Origin: Lactuca virosa
Taxonomy: Eukaryota; Streptophyta; Magnoliopsida; Asterales; Asteraceae
Length of the DNA: 64,000 nucleotides
Assembly: GCA_928212115.1 (NCBI GenBank)
Contig: CAKMRJ010005412.1
Span: 255,928,288-255,992,287, forward strand
Reading direction: 5' to 3'
Under the pieces are notes generated by a model. It was not told where the DNA came from. It worked only from the letters and a program-made list of their open reading frames with translations, and did no database searches. The translations under genes and the position numbers were made by a program. Of the stretch, positions 58,841 through 64,000 are shown piece after piece (positions within the stretch are counted from its first letter, which is position 1; the number at the start of each line of letters is the position of its first letter).

Positions 58841-60339
58841 TGATATTTAGTCCATTAAGACATTGGAGGATATTTTTGATCATAGGCAGGATCAATTTCA
58901 GCATAAACTTCTTCAAATTTCGATTGTACATTCGAGTCATTGTTTTCATTCTCCCCCTGGAAGTTTGCATGTAACGCGTCGTTCTGAAAAATTCTCCCCC
59001 TGGAGTAGAAAATCGGTATTGAGGTTTGGAGTTGAATGCTCCCCCTGGACGGAAGCATCAAAAGGTTTTGGCTGAGGTTCATTCGTAATTGGTTGCTTAG
59101 AAGGATTCTTGTTGTCTTCAACAGCCTTATTAATAATCTATATCAATTCATCTTCTTGATTATCCTTGGCCTTCGATTTTGAGGAAATTTCATTTTCAGG
59201 TTAATCAAACAAATTTTAGAAATTCCTCATATGAATTCATAAGAGGAATCGTCGTAGAATTTGTTGATGGAAAGATTTCCTCAGATTGACAATCTTCTTT
59301 TTGATATTTCTTCATGTAGTTGTCGTCAAAGGTGACATAGTAACTTTCTTTAATTTTCTTTGATCTTTTATTCAAAACTCAATATGCCTTTTAAGTTAGT
59401 GAATATCCCAGAAAGATTCCTTCATTGTTTTTTTCATCAAATTTGTTCTGATTTCCTTTGGTATTGAATAGAAAGCACCTAGATCCAAACACATGAAAAA
59501 ATTTAACGTTAGGTTTCCGATTGTTAAGAATTTCGTATGGAGTAATCAGAAATCTTTTGTTGATGTAAGAACGGCTCTGAGTAAAACAAGCGGTTGCAGA
59601 AGTATAAAAGAAGATTCGCAAATGAAATCATTGTTCTTGCAGCTTCACAGAGAGACCGATTTCGTCTTTCAACTACACCGTTTTGTTGTGGAGTGTAAGG
59701 AGAAGAGAAGTTGTGAGCAATCCCTTTTCCAGTTAAGAATTCTTCAAATGCATGATTTTTGAATTTCGAAATGTTATCACTGCTAATTTTCCGGACAGGC
59801 TTTCATAATTAAAGCTCATCCTGCTTGATGAAATCTATCAGCTTCTGAGTTGCATCAGATTTCTGTCTAAGAAAGAACACCCAGGTAAATCTAGAAAAAT
59901 CATCAACAATAACGAAAATATATTTGTTACCACCAATACTCTCGATTGTTGATGGACCACAAAGATCAATATGCAATAGTTCTAGTGGCTTAATGATTTT
60001 GGTATTTATGATAGATGAGTGACTCTTCTTGCTTTGTTTTCCGAGCTCACGGGCAGCACACAAGTGTTCTTTTTCAAATTTCAGAAGAGGTAGACCGCGA
60101 ACAAGATCATTAATGACGAGCTTGTTAATATCCTTGAAGTTCAGATGGGAAATCCTTCTGTGTCATAGCCAACTATCATCCAAAGATGCTTTCGTAAGCA
60201 AGAAAATAGATGGTTTCCATTTTATTGGATTCAAATTCAGAGGATACATCTCTCCCTTCCTTTTCGACTTCATAAGAATCGCTTTCGATTTCTTTTCTAT
60301 GATTTCTGAACCTTCTTTATCAAAAGATACCTTTAGACC
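58841..60339 (-). pseudogene. pol: SIRE-1 integrase and GAG-pre-integrase
   Basis: In element sense from 60339: YPLNLNPIKWKPSIFLLTKA, SHLNFKDINKLVINDLVRGLP, CAARELGKQSKKSH (second Cys of the zinc finger is Arg), LELLHIDLCGPSTIESIGG, VDDFSRFTWVFFLRQKSDA, KISSDNISKFKN, then frames with TPQQNGVVERRNRSLCEAARTM, ITPYEILNNRKPNVKFFHVF, and EEVYAEIDPAYDQKYPP down to 58841, where SIRE-2 cut it. The 5' part (gag, leader, LTR) lies beyond the LTR inserted at 60340 and is not in the window. Confidence 0.88.
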
Positions 60340-61240
60340 TATCACACCCCAAAAACCGGAACGGTGGAAACGTTCAGGGGTGGAGGACGTCATGTACAGT
60401 ATCACAACAATGCATAGTAGTAAACAAGCAACAACATCATCCATTGCATTAATAATATAATTTAATACAAGTGTGTTCTGTCAAGTTTAATAGACACCAA
60501 AAATATGAATCAAAATAAAAGATGAGTCTTGAACGAGCTTCATCTTCTCAAAACCTGGCACCGGTACCTATCTACTGGTGACTTGAGAATACAAGTTATT
60601 TTGAAAGAGTTTATCAGCTTTAAAGCTGGTGAGTTCATAAGTATTTTAGTGTCATTGATTGTATGAAAGTGTTTGTATGTACTTGATGTATAAGTTGGTA
60701 AATGTTTGTAAATGTTTGTATCTCCTAGAAAATCCTATATTTTCTACTAAACGTAGCCTTCTACCAAGGCATCAAATGAAATGTATGTTTGTTTCTTGTA
60801 AAAGTGTGTATTTTCCCAAATATGACTATCATTAACCAAAAATATAGCTTTTACATTACAGTTCATTGTGTGAAGGTCACAAAGTGAATGCAATGGGGAA
60901 ATAATAAAGTATTGTAGTGTTGTATTAAGTAACCACTACTGTACTAATTACCTTAAACCAATTGTTATTTAAAGTAACATGTGATATGCATGTACCATAC
61001 TACCGACTAAAAACACGACGATGAAAGACGTCGGAAGAAATGACATTTGGCACCCGTAGACTTGCAAGTCCCACTGTAGCGAGCAGCAAGGTGTAGGATA
61101 GTCAATCCAATATAGATCTATACACACAAACTCAACGCTCTCCACTTATGGAGATTCTGGATACAAAACGAGCCATGACAGGTGATGCCATGCCCTGTTA
61201 CGTGGCTCACATAACTGTTGTAATGTTCTTGTATATGTAT

Positions 61241-61450
61241 TGTATGTACTAGCTGTATTGTATGTTCTCTCTGTCTAGTATGTATGTGTGTTCTCTCTGT
61301 TTCTCATAATATTATGTTCTCTTGTATAATGTATAGTATGTACTAGCTGTATTGTATGTTCTCTCTCTGTCTAGTATGTATGTATGTTCTCTTTGTATGT
61401 TATTGTTTGTTTCTCATCATAGTAATCTCTATCTGTTTCTCGTTATCGTA
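61241..61450. repeat. TGTATGTTCTCTCT-rich tandem repeat
   Basis: Two copies, 94 bp apart, of a block starting GTATGTACTAGCTGTATTG, followed by shorter TATGTTCTCT repeats. Confidence 0.75.
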
Positions 61451-62284
61451 TGTGTTGACACATGTATGAACTGACTCATTGTATGTTTCATTGTTCTAGT
61501 AATAGTATTAGTAACTTCCTAAACTATATCTCTTATAGTTTACTAGTAATGTTGTTTGTATAAATGAACATGTTTGTATACCTTTGCTACCCAAAGGTAT
61601 TGGACTGAAAGAAGGAACTTTTGTATCTATATACCTATACATAATATATAACTAGGATTCAAACGACCTTCGGACAAATAACCGATACCCTAAGTCCACA
61701 ACCAAACAAGGAACATGAAGCAAGGCGAGCTATCAGTCCTAAGTCCTTTCAATCCTACTTATATAACTATATCTATATAGATACACATTTGACAAAGTAT
61801 AAGTTTAAAAGAGTTTGAATAGAAAGTATTTAACATGTAAAATGAGTTTGCAAAACAGTTTGAAGTAGTTTGTTTGATAACACAGTTTGAAAAGTAAGAT
61901 CCCACTTGTTTGGTATTATTAATCACATGTGATTGATATAATAACTATAATAGTTCAACTTGTATTCCCCCCCCCCCCCCATAAAAGCATTTCAAATCAT
62001 TTAAAAGGTTTATTGATTCCGGGGTATGAACTCGCCTGAAATGAGTGATGCGAATCTAAGATCGGAAAAAGGATGCTAAGTGTTAAGTGAAGACTTGAGC
62101 ACACACACGGATCCTATTTAACATATAATAACACATATATGTATCCAATTAGTCATTTAACAACTAATTAACCAAGTTAAGACACCCTAGGACATGGAAA
62201 ACACTTTGATTCAAGTGCTAGAAGTACTAAGGGTTGCATCTAAGGGTTGTAAAGCCCTTAAGGGAGTTTTGGGTCCAAGTGGTT

Positions 62285-62360
62285 TGCGGTCCATATGGTT
62301 TTCGGTCCAAGAGGTTTTCGGTCCAAATGGTTCTCGGTTTTTAGGGTTTTCGGTCCCTGA
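62285..62360 (-). repeat. Iterated GGTTTTCGGTCC motif
   Basis: About five copies at 15-17 bp spacing, with further copies near 62500 and 62635. GGACCGAAAACC in element sense. Confidence 0.7.
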
Positions 62361-62886
62361 GTTTAAGACCGAAACTCATGATTTTTTTGGTGCATAAGGT
62401 GATTTGCAAGGGCTTTCAAGTATGGTATAGGGGTTCTAAGTTTCATCCAAGCCTTATGTGCGTTTAAGGTCTTAAAGGCACCTTTCTTTAGGGTTTTCGG
62501 TCAAGGGAGATACACTTGACGAAACACTATTGTTCTTGAGAAATGGATGTTTTCAAGGCCCTAAATCAAGTATCCTTACTAGATAAAAAGTATAGGAGAT
62601 ATATATTTACAATATGGAAGCAAAGAAGGGTGTTTTCGGCCCAAAACACTAGTGTGTGTTCTTGGTGTTCTTGGTGAAATGAAGAACACTTGAAGATCTA
62701 AGAAAATGGAATGATTCATGGATGAAATCATGTAAGATCACTAGATAATGGAAGAGATCAACTAAACAAGGAAGAAACACTTACAATCTTGAAGATCTTG
62801 ACAAATTCGGATGATACTTGAGAGAGAATTGTTCTTTACTTGGAAATGGGAAAAATGACTAAAAATGACTAAGTGTCATTTATATA

Positions 62887-64000
62887 TGTGACATCCCCTA
62901 ATTTCTCGGCCAGAAAAGACCGATTTAATTTATGCTTTTTAAAATAAAATCAGAGAATCTTTTCAAAAGATGTTGCGGAATTGGTCCCCAAACAACATAT
63001 GATAAAAGTTTATCAAAACCCTTCATTAAGAAGGTATATATTTTCCATATATATCAAAACCTCGGGATGTCATGTTCCGATACAGATCAAAAGCATAAAC
63101 AAGACATTATAAGCCTTACTACAGTTATTTACAACTACTGGCCTATAATCCAAAAATCTCACGTCATCCTCCGACTATGCTCGGGGTCCACTACCTGAAA
63201 TCATAAAAAAACTGAGTGGGTCAGGCTTGGGAGCCTGGTGAGCATATAGGGTTTTCAACCCACAGTAATAATAAACTTATTAAATTCATCAATCAATAAT
63301 AACCCTGATTACCCGTTCCCGTTATCCTCACTTTACGTTCCTAAACACTTTTCACAAGGGACCTAGCCTAAAGAATATCATCGGGGATGGACACTACTGC
63401 TAAGGGGTTTCCTTAGCCATACATGTCCTAAAGGCAACCATAAGGGGGGTTGGAGTACAAGCGAATAACACCCAAGTTATTAACACCTACAGGTTGCGGG
63501 CCTGCTAGGGCTTCCCACTGGACTGTCTAGAAAGTACGTGGTCGTCATCCAAACTCCGCTAGATGACTGAATCACAAATCACAACGAGGCCTTTCATCAC
63601 TTTATTTCATCACACACCAACTATCTACCCATGTTCTACCCAACATATTTGTAGATAAAAATACTTATACAGTTTAAAACTTGTATAAAACATCAACTCA
63701 ACAGTCATCTCAAATAAACAATTAATATAGTTACACATAGCACGTATTATAAGGTAAATACTTCATATCTATGTGTAAAATGAAAAGTCACTCACATGAT
63801 TTGATGAAAATCGGGCAGCAATTCGTTTCCTAAAACGTTCGTTTCTAATAAAACCGGGAGTTTTATTCAGAAACCGGGCTCTGCGAGGGTCGGGCTTCGA
63901 AACCGAAAAGATAAATTTTCCGGGCTTCACGGGCACTTTTTACGACATTCGTTTAGATCACTAAGGCCAAAAAGTAGTTTATCGAAAACTCACTTTTTAC
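62887..64000 (-). repeat. LTR of the gag-only gypsy family, minus strand, runs off window
   Basis: TGTGACATCCCC at 62887 is the reverse complement of the family's LTR end. The following 1.1 kb matches the 3' LTR of 47729-50239 in reverse, including the 559-bp part missing from 43286-45211. No PBS lies to its left, so this is the 3' LTR of a minus-strand element or a solo LTR. It interrupts the TATA region of the LTR at 60340-62886. Confidence 0.88.

Larger units (their letters stand above)
60340..62886 (-). repeat. Partial gypsy-type LTR, minus strand
   Basis: Begins TATCACACCCC, a mutated TGTCACACCCC LTR end, at the break of SIRE-1 pol. About 2.5 kb without coding signal. Sequence style (GGTGAGTTCATA near 60628, GAACTCGCCTGAAATGAG near 62029) and the TATATAAATG (minus) at its right edge suggest U5/R and the start of U3. 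Interrupted at 62887 by another LTR. It contains a 94-bp repeated stretch (61241 and 61335), a poly-C run (61967-61980) and iterated GGTTTTCGGTCC (62285-62360). Confidence 0.65.

Noticed and set aside
62194..62397. 67-codon frame with repeated GPSG/FSVQE-like segments
   Set aside because: Produced by the GGTTTTCGGTCC repeat in an LTR; no domain or start context.
60345..62886. A host gene in the long non-coding stretch
   Set aside because: No frame above about 70 codons with domain similarity; the ends and flanks are those of an LTR.

Overview
The window is plant nuclear DNA, and I find no cellular gene, tRNA or rRNA in it. Nearly every base belongs to LTR retrotransposons. They carry 5-bp target duplications (TSDs), tRNA-iMet-type primer sites (PBSs), polypurine tracts, TATA boxes and Ty1/copia or Ty3/gypsy gag/pol remnants. 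The element types and several motifs recall Asteraceae, especially lettuce; that is memory-based inference. It looks like methylated pericentromeric or intergenic heterochromatin.

Layout. (1) A minus-strand Athila-like gypsy element is the host of the first 24 kb. It survives as 5445-5891, 13776-14008 and 22386-24300. It is split by copia-1 (+, 1-5444, left end outside the window), copia-2 (-, 5892-13775, complete, LTRs differing at 10 of 793 sites) and a Tekay-like gypsy (+, 14009-22385). The last is itself split by a non-autonomous gypsy (-, ~15548-19642). (2) At 24300 the Athila gag is fused to a Tekay-like integrase fragment (+). (3) SIRE-1, a large minus-strand copia element, inserted at 25259. 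It survives as 25259-31890, 39310-39918 and 58841-60339, split by a gag-protease element without RT or integrase (+, 31891-39309) and by SIRE-2 (+, 39919-58840). SIRE-2 contains a gag-only gypsy (+, 43286-50239). Nesting is four deep (Tekay fragment, SIRE-1, SIRE-2, gag-only). (4) SIRE-1 is cut at 60340 by a minus-strand LTR, which is cut at 62887 by another minus-strand LTR running off the window.

All protein frames are broken. Gag would form the particle; protease, integrase, RT and RNase H would process, copy and insert the RNA. The gag-only and gag-protease elements would need enzymes in trans.

Three observations stand out. Both SIRE-type elements carry the same kind of long extra reading frame downstream of pol (ORF3), each with its own TATA box and pyrimidine-rich leader. 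Almost every family carries its own short CpG-containing palindrome, iterated near its TATA box or in its leader. Copia-2 has two hairpins in its RNA leader with the same 22-nt loop (centred on a palindrome) but different stems.
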